Assembly: GCA_001709035.1 (NCBI GenBank)
Contig: LVKA01000011.1
Location: 558,001 to 622,000, forward strand
Source: Candidatus Thiodiazotropha endoloripes
GTDB lineage: Bacteria > Pseudomonadota > Gammaproteobacteria > Chromatiales > Chromatiaceae
Reading direction: 5' to 3'
Length of the DNA: 64,000 bases
The translations under genes and the position numbers were made by a program. The notes beneath the pieces are model-generated. The model was not told the DNA's origin. It worked only from the letters and a program-made list of their open reading frames with translations, and searched no databases. Positions 52,287-61,437 of the stretch are shown here, piece after piece (position 1 is the stretch's first letter; the number at the start of each line of letters is the position of its first letter).

Positions 52287-53432
52287 CTATAAACAAAACT
52301 TCCTGATCAGTGACTGTATCAGGTTAATCGCAGGTTGAATATGTTCGAGGGGGATGTATTCATCCGGCTGGTGAGCCTGATCGATACTTCCCGGACCACA
52401 GATCACCGTCTCCATGCCCATGCTGTTCAGATAGGGTGCTTCGGTGCCAAATGCCACGGCGCCCGCCTGGCTGTCGGTGAATTTCTCCACCGCTTTGACA
52501 ATGGCTGCCTCTGCCGAAGTTTCTACCGCCGGTATCCCATCGAACAGTGGTTTGTAGCGCCACTCCAGGCCGGTATCGGATAGACAGGATTCGATGCGAT
52601 CGCTCAGTTCCGCTCTGAGTAATTGCAAATCCATGCCGGGTAGGGATCTAAGATCGAATTGAAGTTCGCACTTACCGCAGATCCGGTTTGGATTGTCTCC
52701 ACCATGAATATGGCCCAGATTGAGGGTGGGTACATCGATTTCGAATGCTGGATTTGTAAAACGACACTGAAGGTCCGTACGCCAATTCAGCACCTCACCA
52801 AGTACCAGTTGCATGCCATCCAATGCATTTCTGCCAAGCCGTGGATTGCTGGAGTGACCGGATTGTCCGGTGAGTACGATCGACTCCATAGACACCCCCT
52901 TATGCATACGCACCGGCTTCAGGCCGGTGGGTTCACCGATGACGGCATGGCGGCCCAACTGGCGATGCAGCTCAAGCAATGACTTTGCGCCGCACATGTC
53001 ACTCTCTTCGTCGGCTGTGGCCAGTATTACCAAGGGCTTCTTCAGTTGATCGAGCGGGAGCTCTCTGACAGCCTCAAGGATGACGGCGAAAAAACCTTTC
53101 ATATCCGCCGTGCCGATGCCGTACAGTCGTTGCTCCCTTTCACTCAGCTTAAGTGGATCCGAGCGCCATTTGTCCTCATCGAATGGGACTGTATCCGTAT
53201 GACCGGAGAGTACCAGTCCATCGCTGCCTCGGCCGTATGAGGCGATCAGGTTCAGTTTTCCGGGACGGCCGGGAACGGCCAGGATCTCGGTCTCGAAACC
53301 CAGAGAGCCAAACCAGCTATCCAGTAGTTCGATCACGGCACCGTTACCCATATCCCATTCGGGATTGACGCTGCTGACCGAAGCAGCGCCGATCAGCCGG
53401 CTCATCATTTCAATATAATTGGGAAATTTCAT
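52287..53432 (-). CDS. argE: Acetylornithine deacetylase
   Basis: A 381-residue M20-family zinc hydrolase. Metal-binding and catalytic segments are LSGHTDTVPFDEDKW, GTADMKGFFAVILEAV, ATADEESDMCGAKSL, the AVIGEPTG loop, HIHGGDNPNRICGKCELQFDLR and the C-terminal AFGTEAPY and GPGSIDQAHQPDEYI. It releases ornithine and acetate, completing the linear pathway begun by ArgA and ArgB. The ATG at 53432 fits the family start; the frame extends to 53468. Confidence 0.95.
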   Translation of the reverse strand: MKFPNYIEMMSRLIGAASVSSVNPEWDMGNGAVIELLDSWFGSLGFETEILAVPGRPGKLNLIASYGRGSDGLVLSGHTDTVPFDEDKWRSDPLKLSEREQRLYGIGTADMKGFFAVILEAVRELPLDQLKKPLVILATADEESDMCGAKSLLELHRQLGRHAVIGEPTGLKPVRMHKGVSMESIVLTGQSGHSSNPRLGRNALDGMQLVLGEVLNWRTDLQCRFTNPAFEIDVPTLNLGHIHGGDNPNRICGKCELQFDLRSLPGMDLQLLRAELSDRIESCLSDTGLEWRYKPLFDGIPAVETSAEAAIVKAVEKFTDSQAGAVAFGTEAPYLNSMGMETVICGPGSIDQAHQPDEYIPLEHIQPAINLIQSLIRKFCL

Positions 53433-53733
53433 AGCAGTGATTTTGTGGGGATGCTTATCAACATGCAAGTCTGGGCTTCAGGCGCTTATCGGTTGACAGT
53501 TTACGACCCTTGCATGCGGATAATATCCCTGGCGACCTTGAAAAAATATCCGACCTTTGCTTTTGTTAAAGTGGTTGGCCTCAATAATCCTTCAGCGGAG
53601 CTGATTACCGTTCAGCAGCGACCAGCATGTGTTTATAATGAGAAAGTATCTATCACCGGGATTGTGTATTGAATCGAATGGCTTGACTCAACAAAGCCTG
53701 ATGGTAACCATCTTCTGAGCAATCTATATCGCC
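53433..53733. other. Intergenic region between divergent argE and the PilZ gene
   Basis: About 300 bases. It should contain both promoters; no convincing ARG box or -35/-10 pair was picked out by eye. A 75-codon frame here has no ribosome binding site. Confidence 0.4.
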
Positions 53734-54141
53734 ATGCGCCTATATATCAGACACCCCACCGATGTGCCCATCGATTTTCAATTGGGCGGTAGGGCATCTG
53801 CACACCGTAAAAAACTGACAAACTACAGTGAGGGTGGGCTTTGTTTTCTGACGGATGATCATATAGAACCGGGTACGGAAATTCACATTGCCATCCCGAT
53901 CACACCACCTCAGTTTCATGCTACCGGAGTGGTGGTCTGGTCCAGGCAGGAGGAGGATTGCTATCTGATCGGGGTGAAGTTTATTGAAGAAGAGACCGCC
54001 TATGCCGTACGTATGGTTGAGCAGTTGTGCTATATCGAGCACTACAAGCAGACGGTGAAAACCAGTGAAGGTCGCTCTCTCAGCGGGGAGGAGGCTGCCA
54101 TCGAGTGGATTGATAAGTTTGCCGGAGAGTTTCCAACCTAA
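53734..54141 (+). CDS. PilZ-domain c-di-GMP receptor
   Basis: A 135-residue protein. The c-di-GMP binding signature is complete: RxxxR at residues 2-6 (RLYIR) and NxSxxG at 30-35 (NYSEGG), followed by the PilZ barrel with VVVWSRQEEDCYLIGVKF. A roughly 40-residue helical C-terminal extension follows. It starts at ATG 53734 with no strong ribosome binding site. The next gene starts seven bases after its stop, so the two are likely co-transcribed. Confidence 0.92.
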   Translation: MRLYIRHPTDVPIDFQLGGRASAHRKKLTNYSEGGLCFLTDDHIEPGTEIHIAIPITPPQFHATGVVVWSRQEEDCYLIGVKFIEEETAYAVRMVEQLCYIEHYKQTVKTSEGRSLSGEEAAIEWIDKFAGEFPT

Positions 54142-54147
54142 AGGGGT

Positions 54148-54657
54148 ATGCTGTCGATGATGATCAGATCATTTCTCCATGCAGGCATCTGTAGCCTGAT
54201 GCTGTTACCCAGTATGGTCGCCGGGGGGGATGTGGTTACGGTAAAAAGGCTTCATCCTGATCTGGCCTGGCAGCTGGTCAAGCATACGGTTGACGCCTGT
54301 CGCGCTGAAGGTTATCAGGTAACCGCCGTGGTGGTGGATCGGGATGGCGCTGAAACGGCCGTTTTCAGGGATGTGCATGCCAGTCGATTCACCCTTCAGA
54401 TTGCCAGGGACAAAGCCAATGCAGTCTTACTCTCGGGGATATCCTCCGGGGAGTTTCGTGACAACCGCCGGGATATCCAGCAGGAGATGAATCACGTATC
54501 GGGTGTTTTGGTGTTACAGGGTGGACTGCCAATTGAATCAGGTGGTTACCAGTTAGGAGCGCTTGGTGTCAGTGGCGCGCCGGGTGGTGAAAAGGATGAG
54601 CTGTGTGCGGCAAAAGGGTTGGAGAAAATCCAGGAACGCCTCGATTTTGCTGAATAG
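54148..54657 (+). CDS. GlcG/HbpS-family exported protein
   Basis: A 169-residue protein. A signal peptide (MLSMMIRSFLHAGICSLMLLPSMVAGG) precedes a GlcG/HbpS-like domain: LVKHTVDACRAEGYQVTAVVVDRDG, SRFTLQIARDKANAVLLSG, VLVLQGGLPIESGGYQLGALGVSGAPGGEKDELCA. Family members bind haem, corrinoids or act in C2 metabolism; the substrate here is unknown. It lies seven bases after the PilZ gene. Confidence 0.88.
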   Translation: MLSMMIRSFLHAGICSLMLLPSMVAGGDVVTVKRLHPDLAWQLVKHTVDACRAEGYQVTAVVVDRDGAETAVFRDVHASRFTLQIARDKANAVLLSGISSGEFRDNRRDIQQEMNHVSGVLVLQGGLPIESGGYQLGALGVSGAPGGEKDELCAAKGLEKIQERLDFAE

Positions 54658-54713
54658 TGGCCAAATGGCATCTGTGATATTCTCGCTTGCAACAGCTCGA
54701 AAGGAGGCCTGCT

Positions 54714-55382
54714 ATGCAGACCGAGATTACAGGAAGCCAGTACACATTGGGCGAAGAGATCGCTCATGCCGTCACCCACGGAATCGGTATTCTGCTGAGT
54801 ATTGCCGGATTGGCAATACTGGTAACCTACGCGGTGCTGTATGGTGATGTCTGGCATATCACCAGTTGCAGTATCTACGGCGCAACCCTGATATTGCTCT
54901 ATACTGCCTCCACGCTCTATCACGGCATCCCCATGCCGAGGGCAAAAAAACTGCTGCAGCGTTTCGATCATGCAGCAATTTTTTTACTGATCGCCGGTAC
55001 CTATACCCCTTTCACGTTGGTCAATTTGCGTGGCAGCTGGGGCTGGACCCTGTTTGGTCTGGTCTGGGGTTTTGCCATCGTCGGCGTGCTGCTGGAGCTG
55101 TTCAGGGATGTGCGCCTGAAATGGCTCTCTCTGTCACTCTATCTGGGGCTTGGATGGCTGGTGGTGATTGCGATTAAGCCCTTAATAGATGCTGTTGAAG
55201 CTGGTGGGATCGTTCTGTTGCTGGCAGGCGGCCTATGTTACTCCCTTGGGGTGATTTTCTATATCTGGCGACGTCTGGCCTACCATCATGCGGTATGGCA
55301 TCTGTTTGTGCTGGCGGGTAGTGTGTTGCACTTTTTCTCTGTATTTTTCTATGTCGTGCCTCCGGCGAATGGTTCAATCTGA
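54714..55382 (+). CDS. Hemolysin III / TrhA family membrane protein
   Basis: A 222-residue protein with seven membrane helices of the PAQR/HlyIII type. Metal-site motifs are EEIAHAVTHGIG near the start, STLYHGIPMPRAKKLLQRFDHAAIFLLIAGTYTPF and the C-terminal HHAVWHLFVLAGSVLHFF, supplying conserved His and Asp residues. E. coli TrhA is linked to membrane energetics. The ATG at 54714 has AGGAGG six bases upstream; a frame upstream to 54687 is less likely. Confidence 0.93.
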   Translation: MQTEITGSQYTLGEEIAHAVTHGIGILLSIAGLAILVTYAVLYGDVWHITSCSIYGATLILLYTASTLYHGIPMPRAKKLLQRFDHAAIFLLIAGTYTPFTLVNLRGSWGWTLFGLVWGFAIVGVLLELFRDVRLKWLSLSLYLGLGWLVVIAIKPLIDAVEAGGIVLLLAGGLCYSLGVIFYIWRRLAYHHAVWHLFVLAGSVLHFFSVFFYVVPPANGSI

Positions 55383-55397
55383 TCGATGCGGTAAACC

Positions 55398-55718
55398 CTA
55401 GGACATGTAGTAGCCGGCAACCGCCATGCCGATGCCCAGTATAAAGAACATCGCCGCTGAAGATTTCCACATTGTATAGTTCAGGGTTTGCGCATTGTGA
55501 TTGTGCAGTGCAATAGCCAATATGCCGGCAATCATGAAAATGGCGCTGGCCACGTAAGCGATCGTGATCAGATACTCAACCTTGATTTTAGTTGAGCCTT
55601 GGACGCCGCCGCCAATGGTCTCAAATTTATTCGCCATCGATGGTTCGCTCAATGTCAACAGGGCGAAAGCCAGGACGGATAGAACCCAGGGTAACGCGAC
55701 TGTCAGTTTTGATTTCAT
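55398..55718 (-). CDS. Hypothetical membrane protein, 106 residues
   Basis: An N-terminal signal or membrane segment (about 5-28), a short exported loop (NKFETIGGGVQGSTKIKVEYL), and two further helices (LITIAYVASAIFMIAGILAIAL and SSAAMFFILGIGMAVAGYYMS) joined by a His-containing loop (HNHNAQTLNYTMWK). No family is recognised. It is convergent with the hemolysin III gene. Composition is coding-like and the length is modest. Confidence 0.65.
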   Translation of the reverse strand: MKSKLTVALPWVLSVLAFALLTLSEPSMANKFETIGGGVQGSTKIKVEYLITIAYVASAIFMIAGILAIALHNHNAQTLNYTMWKSSAAMFFILGIGMAVAGYYMS

Positions 55719-56218
55719 TGCTCTGGCCTCTCAATTTTAGCGGCCCTGGCGAAGAGCCTCACTTCATGGGGTGTATTCTTAGTTTAGCGGCAGCTCATTG
55801 AATTTATTGAATTTGATGAGATTCACCTTGTTCTTAACCCGGCGCCATGACAGGTTAAGTTCAGGGTTTCGAGAACCCCCCTGATCAGGGTGTGCGACGA
55901 AGAGAGCGGTTGCTTCCTTGTCAACAGTCACTACACAGAGCAAGGGTATTTCTGAACTCCTAACTGTTTGAATTTAAAAGGCAGGCACGCTTCGGCTGAA
56001 CCTAATCCATTTAGTTGGCGGGTTAAGTGATACAGTGATTTGTTCTGCCCCCCCTATTCGGGATACTCAATTTCCGCATGGATATGTCAAAATAGAAGCC
56101 TGATTTGATCAGGATGATGAGGATTATCCAACGCTTGATCATTCAAAGACTGGCCGAAGTGGGTCAGAAATCGAACTGGTTTGATGCCGGGTAATAAGAA
56201 CAACGAGGAGATCATCCA
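55719..56218. other. Intergenic stretch of about 500 bases
   Basis: No supportable gene. CAGGGTT-TCGAG-AACCC(CC)CTG near 55863-55885 can form a small hairpin. The last 20 bases hold the GAGGAG ribosome binding site of the DUF302 gene. Confidence 0.4.
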
Positions 56219-56608
56219 ATGTACAGCTTTAAGTCTCGCCTTGATGGGGATATCGATGAAATTGAGCAGCGTGTAGTAGCAGCATTGAAAGTTGAAGGTT
56301 TCGGGGTGCTGACCGAAATCGATGTCAAGGCAACACTGAAAGAGAAGCTCGGAATCGAAAAAAGACCCTACAAGATTCTGGGTGCCTGTAACCCCCCGTT
56401 GGCCAATCAGGCGATTGATGCCGAACCGGATATTGGATTGCTGCTGCCATGCAATGTGGTGGTGCGTCAGGAGGAGGATGGTTCTATAACGGTGGCATTT
56501 ATGGATCCGGTTGCTGTGCTGAAGCTGGTTGAGAAACCTGAAATCGGCGATATGGCGATGGATGTCCGGCAAAGACTGGAGCGGGTACGCGACGCTATCG
56601 AACGGTAG
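56219..56608 (+). CDS. DUF302 family protein
   Basis: This 129-residue cytoplasmic protein begins MYSFKSRLDGDIDEIEQRVVAALKVEGFGVLTEIDVKATLKEKLG, then YKILGACNPPLANQAIDAEPDIGLLLPCNVVV, the DUF302 signature with two conserved cysteines. DUF302 proteins are frequent in sulfur-oxidising bacteria near thiosulfate or rhodanese genes; their function is unknown. GAGGAG lies eight bases upstream. No sulfur gene is adjacent. Confidence 0.92.
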   Translation: MYSFKSRLDGDIDEIEQRVVAALKVEGFGVLTEIDVKATLKEKLGIEKRPYKILGACNPPLANQAIDAEPDIGLLLPCNVVVRQEEDGSITVAFMDPVAVLKLVEKPEIGDMAMDVRQRLERVRDAIER

Positions 56609-56725
56609 ATGGATATGAGTTGTTGTGCAACTTGCTAATAGTTGACATTAAATCACAAATTAGCGGAGCTTAGTTCGATATCATTCAGCGCACTTGAGTT
56701 TTAGGACATATTTCAGGAAGAAATT

Positions 56726-57289
56726 ATGAAGAAAACGGTTATAGGACTGATTTTAAGCGCTGGTTTGATCTCGACCACTTCCGCACTCCGGGCCGGTCAA
56801 GACTGGAGCTTCCTCCCGGTTAAGAGTGATGGCTTTGATCCGGATCTTACTTTGTCAGTCACCGGTGGTATTATGGATCCGCAGACCCATGGATTGGATA
56901 CGGACCTTGTCTTTGGCTTGGAGATATCCTTCGACTGCCTCTTGGTTGAGCCACCCAACGCCACAATTCGCCAACAATTCAGCTACTCGCACTACGATGA
57001 CAGTGGGCTCGAGATTACGAGCTTCGAGATGAATCCGCACTACCTCTATCGTGTGGATAATCGCTTCTCAATCGGATTTGGACCAGGAATTGGTTATATC
57101 GATGCTGATGGGCGTAATGTCAATGAGGGTGCCTTTGCTCTACAGGGTGGGGTGAGTCTTCACTACAAAATGAGTGAACAACTATTCTTTGGTGCAGAAG
57201 CAAGGTATCAGTGGACTCAAGAGTTGGATGATATCAATGATGACCTGAAAAATGCCCGTCTGTTCGGCAAGTTAGGTTACCGTTTTTAG
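56726..57289 (+). CDS. Outer-membrane beta-barrel protein
   Basis: A 187-residue protein with a signal peptide (MKKTVIGLILSAGLISTTSALRAGQ) and alternating amphipathic strands, ending in aromatic LFGKLGYRF as outer-membrane barrels do. Strands such as MNPHYLYRVDNRFSIGFGPGIGYI and GGVSLHYKMSEQLFFGAEARYQW recall eight-stranded OmpW/OmpA-like barrels. No specific family is recognised. AGGAAG lies five bases upstream. A TTGACA (56643-56648) may belong to its promoter but has no well-spaced -10 box. Confidence 0.82.
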   Translation: MKKTVIGLILSAGLISTTSALRAGQDWSFLPVKSDGFDPDLTLSVTGGIMDPQTHGLDTDLVFGLEISFDCLLVEPPNATIRQQFSYSHYDDSGLEITSFEMNPHYLYRVDNRFSIGFGPGIGYIDADGRNVNEGAFALQGGVSLHYKMSEQLFFGAEARYQWTQELDDINDDLKNARLFGKLGYRF

Positions 57290-57420
57290 TCATTTGTTGT
57301 TGATCTTCAGGGATTGAGCTACTTGGGCGGCTAACCAGAGCATCGGCATGTTTTATCACCTCTACAGTGTAAGTCTGCAGATCCATTCGGTAACCGGGCC
57401 GGTCTCTCTAGTTTTACAGC

Positions 57421-57447
57421 ATCGATATCAAGCTTGATTGTATCGAT
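57421..57447. repeat. Palindrome upstream of the DUF535 gene
   Basis: ATCGATA (57421-57427) and TATCGAT (57441-57447) enclose TCAAGCTTGA, itself palindromic. It lies 120 bases before the DUF535 start and could be an operator or hairpin; no partner is known. Confidence 0.4.
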
Positions 57448-57567
57448 CTGGTTGTCAGTTGGGATCAGAATATTAGTTAGTGTTTGACAGGAACTGTTTG
57501 CACTAACCAGATTATTCCTGTTCGACAAAAGCCTCAAATTCAATTGAAGCTAATAGGGATGATTCTT

Positions 57568-58506
57568 ATGGATAAGATTGTGTTTCTGTACACGTTGTCG
57601 AATGCTATGACGATAGACTCTGCGAAGCGTAAATCGCAGTTGAGTCCACTTAAATATGGCTACTTCAAATCCCGCATCGCCTATTTCCTGATGGTTATTC
57701 TTAACCTTAAGGAAGTTATGCGGCTGTCAAAAAAAAATTACGATCAATTGAAGTTCCTGTTGAAGAATCATCCGGAAGCCGTTCCCAGTGTCTTTTGGCC
57801 CTATCAGTGTGCCAGCTGGGGGTTGGTCAAACGTTTGGAAGCCTTGCACAGTCACTTTACCTCGATTGGAGAAGCAGCCGGCTTTTTGGATTTTGGTAGG
57901 TATGAGCGAAAAGAGGTGGTTGATTTGGATGAGCACTATCCGGGTATGCGGCTTGTGCTCGATAAAGAAGGACTCTTTCTGAGAGAGGGGATGTTGGTAT
58001 TGAATATTTACATTCGTGAAGAGCGGCTATTTTCAATCGCCTTCTCCCTATCAAAGTTTCAATCCAATAGGTTGGTCGCTTTTGTTGGTGCGATCCAGGG
58101 TAGGCGGATGAATCATGTGACAGACATCTATAGGCATATAACAAAAAAACTCTATGGTGTAAGGCCTCGTGACCTGATGGTTGAGCTATTTCAAATGTTT
58201 TGCAAGCAGTTTGGCATTGATTGGATATATGCCGTGCAGGGAGATGAGCATCAGCATAATCACTATTTTTATCTTTTGAAAAACAAAGCGGAAGTAAGGA
58301 GCCTGGAGTACGATCAGGTATGGGAGGAGCGGGGTGGGCATTGCTGTCAAGACGGCTTTTATAAGCTCTCTGTGCACCCGGCGAGAAAGCCGTATCATCT
58401 GATCGTTGCCAGAAAACGATCCATGTACAGAAAAAGGTATGCGCTGTTAACGGCTATCGAAGAAAAAATGTCATTGGCGATCAACTGCAAGCAGGGATTA
58501 TCATGA
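57568..58506 (+). CDS. DUF535 (VirK/YbjX) family protein
   Basis: A 312-residue protein. FWPYQCASWGLVKRLEALHSHF, the beta-strand block MLVLNIYIREERLFSIAFSLSKF, VAFVGAIQGRR, DLMVELFQMFCKQFGIDWIYAVQGDEHQH and YDQVWEERGGHCCQDGFYKLSVHP follow the DUF535 pattern of VirK of Shigella and YbjX of E. coli, linked to envelope stress and intracellular survival. The ATG at 57568 has AGGG about nine bases upstream; the frame extends to 57484. Confidence 0.85.
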   Translation: MDKIVFLYTLSNAMTIDSAKRKSQLSPLKYGYFKSRIAYFLMVILNLKEVMRLSKKNYDQLKFLLKNHPEAVPSVFWPYQCASWGLVKRLEALHSHFTSIGEAAGFLDFGRYERKEVVDLDEHYPGMRLVLDKEGLFLREGMLVLNIYIREERLFSIAFSLSKFQSNRLVAFVGAIQGRRMNHVTDIYRHITKKLYGVRPRDLMVELFQMFCKQFGIDWIYAVQGDEHQHNHYFYLLKNKAEVRSLEYDQVWEERGGHCCQDGFYKLSVHPARKPYHLIVARKRSMYRKRYALLTAIEEKMSLAINCKQGLS

Positions 58507-58663
58507 GTTACACAGACTGCAGCTCTGGATCGAACAAGTTACGATTTTTTACACTCACCAGGATTTAGGAATAATGCAAGATTCTCATTGGGAATGGGTT
58601 AAAATGTCCTGATTTTGCAATGTTTTCAGTCTCCAACCTAGAAAGCTGAAGCGTTCCGGTTAT

Positions 58664-58692
58664 TTGAAAAACCGACTAAACCTGTATATAAC
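58664..58692 (+). promoter_or_regulatory. Sigma-70 promoter of the mscS-family gene
   Basis: TTGAAA (58664-58669) and TATAAC (58687-58692) with exactly 17 bases between them, 36 bases before the ATG. Confidence 0.8.
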
Positions 58693-58728
58693 TTCACCTT
58701 AATTACATAGAGTGGATAAGGTGATGAA

Positions 58729-59904
58729 ATGCCAGAGAACGATCAACAAGCCTCTGAAGCGGAAGAGATAGGAATCGCGGATTCACCGATTAATGACAGC
58801 GTCGAGGGGTTGGTTGATATTATCGACGCACCAGAGATTCTTGATCCGGTAATGGCGATCTTTGGAGGTTACCCCTGGGTAAAGGGTATCCTGATCTTTC
58901 TTTTTTTTATCCTCATTGCAAAACTCCTCACCTGGGTTTTTCTACCGATCATACGTCGGTTGGCGGCAAAAACCACGAGCCATGTTGACGATAAAATTAT
59001 CATCATGCTAAAAGCGCCGCTGTTCTGGACAGTAACGCTTATTGGTTTGCTGGTGGCAACGACGGTTTCTTCGCTGGGAGATCAAATAAACAGTATACTG
59101 TTGTCAGCGGTTACTTCGGTACTGGTTTTTCTCTGGATGCTGTTTGCAATACGATTGTCAAAACTGCTGCTCCAGGTTGCCAGTAGTCGGGCTAGTGATC
59201 ATGCTGTGATTCGACCTCAAACACTTCCGCTTTTTACTAATCTATTCGCGATTACTTTTTTCATCTTTGCGGTCTATTTCATCTTTCAGGCCTGGCATAT
59301 CGATATGACAGCCTGGTTGGCATCCGCTGGTATCATCGGTATAGCCGTTGGTTTTGCGGCTAAGGATACTTTGGCGAATCTCTTTTCCGGGGTTTTTATC
59401 ATGGCGGATACGCCTTATAAAATAGGTGACTACATTGTTCTGGATGATGGGACAGGGCTAAGAGGGAAGGTGACGAGTATTGGTATCCGAAGTACCCGAT
59501 TGTTAACCAGGGATGATGTTGAGGTGACCATTCCCAATGCAATTATGGGGAACTCAAAAGTGGTCAATGAGTCTGGTGGTCCCTATCCCAAATACAGAAT
59601 AAGGGTGTCAGTCGGAGTTGCCTATGGTGTCGATATTGACGAGGTGAAAAGAATTCTACTCAAAATTGCGGATGAAAACGATGCAGTTTGTGATGACCCG
59701 GATCCCAGAGTGAGATTCCGCACTTTCGGGGCTTCATCCTTGGATTTTGAGCTGTTGTGTTGGGTTGACAACCCTGAGTTGAGAGGCAGAGTCATCGACA
59801 GCCTGAATAGTACAATCTATAAAATGTTTCTCGAGGAGGGTATTGAGATACCTTACTCGAAACAGGATCTGTATATCAAAGAGTATCCAGGCCAGACTGA
59901 TTGA
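58729..59904 (+). CDS. mscS: MscS-family mechanosensitive ion channel
   Basis: A 391-residue protein. An acidic N-terminal tail (about 1-45) precedes four to five membrane helices; the pore-lining helix and adjoining beta domain read GIIGIAVGFAAKDTLANLFSGVFIMADTPYKIGDYIVLDD, followed by VTSIGIRSTRLLTRDDVEVTIPNAIMGNS. The cytoplasmic vestibule domain follows. It opens on membrane tension to release osmolytes. The last residues (YIKEYPGQTD) are short. AAGG lies seven bases upstream. The exact subfamily is not resolved. Confidence 0.94.
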   Translation: MPENDQQASEAEEIGIADSPINDSVEGLVDIIDAPEILDPVMAIFGGYPWVKGILIFLFFILIAKLLTWVFLPIIRRLAAKTTSHVDDKIIIMLKAPLFWTVTLIGLLVATTVSSLGDQINSILLSAVTSVLVFLWMLFAIRLSKLLLQVASSRASDHAVIRPQTLPLFTNLFAITFFIFAVYFIFQAWHIDMTAWLASAGIIGIAVGFAAKDTLANLFSGVFIMADTPYKIGDYIVLDDGTGLRGKVTSIGIRSTRLLTRDDVEVTIPNAIMGNSKVVNESGGPYPKYRIRVSVGVAYGVDIDEVKRILLKIADENDAVCDDPDPRVRFRTFGASSLDFELLCWVDNPELRGRVIDSLNSTIYKMFLEEGIEIPYSKQDLYIKEYPGQTD

Positions 59905-59964
59905 GTGACTTCTGAATGCTGAATAAATACACTGTCTGCTCGATACGTAGACTCACGCTGTTGA

Positions 59965-60876
59965 TCAGATAGTGGCAAATTCAATATGGTCTCGACCACC
60001 ATCCTTGGCTTTATAGAGTAGCGTGTCAGCGGCTTTGATTATCTCTTCTTCGGTGGAGTCTATGCCTGGATATGCTGTAGCCAGGCCGATGGATACCGTA
60101 ATAGTGCTGCTGATGGGTGAATCGGGGTTTGGAATCTCTTTTTTACGAATTGTGTCCATCAACTTCAGCATCAATACCAGAGATTCATCCATGGCTGAGT
60201 TTCCATAAGCAATCACAAATTCATCCCCGCCATAGCGAGCACAAACATCACTGGGTCTCTTGGCGAACTCTTTCAATATCTCGCTTATGGTTTCAAGGCT
60301 CTCGTCACCGGCATGATGCCCGAGTGAATCGTTGAGGTGTTTAAAGAAGTCGATATCGATCATGGCCAATGTGATGGGCATTTGTGAGCGAATACAGCGC
60401 TTCCACTCATCACTCAGGAAATCATCGAAATGACGGCGGTTGGAAAGACCGGTCAAGCTATCGGTTCTTGAGAGATATAAGGCCTGATCCTCAGCAATTT
60501 TGCGTTCCGTTATATTGCTATGATCAATGATGACAATTCGCGAGTTATTAAATTCAAGTGCGTGGACCCGCATCTGAAACCAGCGTTTTTCAGCGGAGGA
60601 ATGACACGGGTATTCATGGTAAAAAGACCGGCTTTTTTCAGTGATTACATCTTCAATGCCGCTTCTTACGCTCATTTCCTCGGATTCCTCCAGGGGAGTA
60701 CAAGCGTCAAAATAGTTGACGCCTATCCACTCGGTATCCTGAGATATTCCATTTGATAATCCAAAATCGATCCATGATTTATTGACGTAAACAATGGTTC
60801 CCTGATCATCAATAACAGCGATATGGTCAGTTATTGTATCAAGGACTAACTTCAAAAAATCAAAAGTGTTAAACAT
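59965..60876 (-). CDS. PAS-GGDEF diguanylate cyclase
   Basis: A 303-residue soluble protein. The N-terminal PAS domain (HIAVIDDQGTIVYVNKSWIDFG, closing IIDHSNITERKIAEDQA) precedes a complete GGDEF domain: DSLTGLSNRRHFDDFL, IDIDFFKHLNDSLGHHAGDE, and the active site RYGGDEF. An I-site RPSD lies five residues upstream, so product inhibition is expected. It makes c-di-GMP from two GTP. No membrane segment. It is convergent with mscS. Confidence 0.95.
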   Translation of the reverse strand: MFNTFDFLKLVLDTITDHIAVIDDQGTIVYVNKSWIDFGLSNGISQDTEWIGVNYFDACTPLEESEEMSVRSGIEDVITEKSRSFYHEYPCHSSAEKRWFQMRVHALEFNNSRIVIIDHSNITERKIAEDQALYLSRTDSLTGLSNRRHFDDFLSDEWKRCIRSQMPITLAMIDIDFFKHLNDSLGHHAGDESLETISEILKEFAKRPSDVCARYGGDEFVIAYGNSAMDESLVLMLKLMDTIRKKEIPNPDSPISSTITVSIGLATAYPGIDSTEEEIIKAADTLLYKAKDGGRDHIEFATI

Positions 60877-61437
60877 GTCGATAATACTTCAGCTGAGAAA
60901 CCAGGCCAGTTGTTCTAAATGGGTACAGAGAAATTGTTCTAGCATAATAACCGACACCGGTGCCCGGCCAGCTACAGGTTAATATTCAAGACCATTGGGA
61001 AAGCGTCTTGCCTCTATTCAATGTCAGTCAAATCGGGGTCTTGATCACTAGTAATAGCACGATGAGCCTTATGTTACTACTGCAGTCGCGACTGAGATAG
61101 TACTTAAGTTATTGAAAAATGAAGTATAGGGGAGCCTGGCGATCAAATAACCAGATACCCTATACAAATATGGGTAGTTTTACTACTACACTGGATTGGC
61201 GTTCCGAGGGTGATGATACGGTTGGCATATCCTGACTTTGTCAGGTTTGGCAACGATATGTGGTGTCTCTTTAAATGCCAGAGCAATGTACGCGAGGGGG
61301 TTGCACTTCGTTCAATCTCCTTGGTTGGGTTTACAAAGTGCAGTTTGACAAGAACAGCTAGCGTCAGCTGTCAAGAATTTAAAATTGATGCACAGCATCA
61401 AAATGTTATTGAATACTGTGCATCGCTCAGATTGATA
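60877..61437. other. Intergenic stretch of about 560 bases
   Basis: No supportable gene. CCTGAC-TTT-GTCAGG (61229-61243) is a clean small hairpin that could end the minus-strand transcript of the beta-helix gene. A 102-codon plus-strand frame at 61210 runs into that gene antisense and is not believed. Confidence 0.4.

Noticed and set aside
53445-53672. 75-codon plus-strand frame upstream of the PilZ gene
   Set aside because: Overlaps the argE 5' region, no ribosome binding site, no domain.
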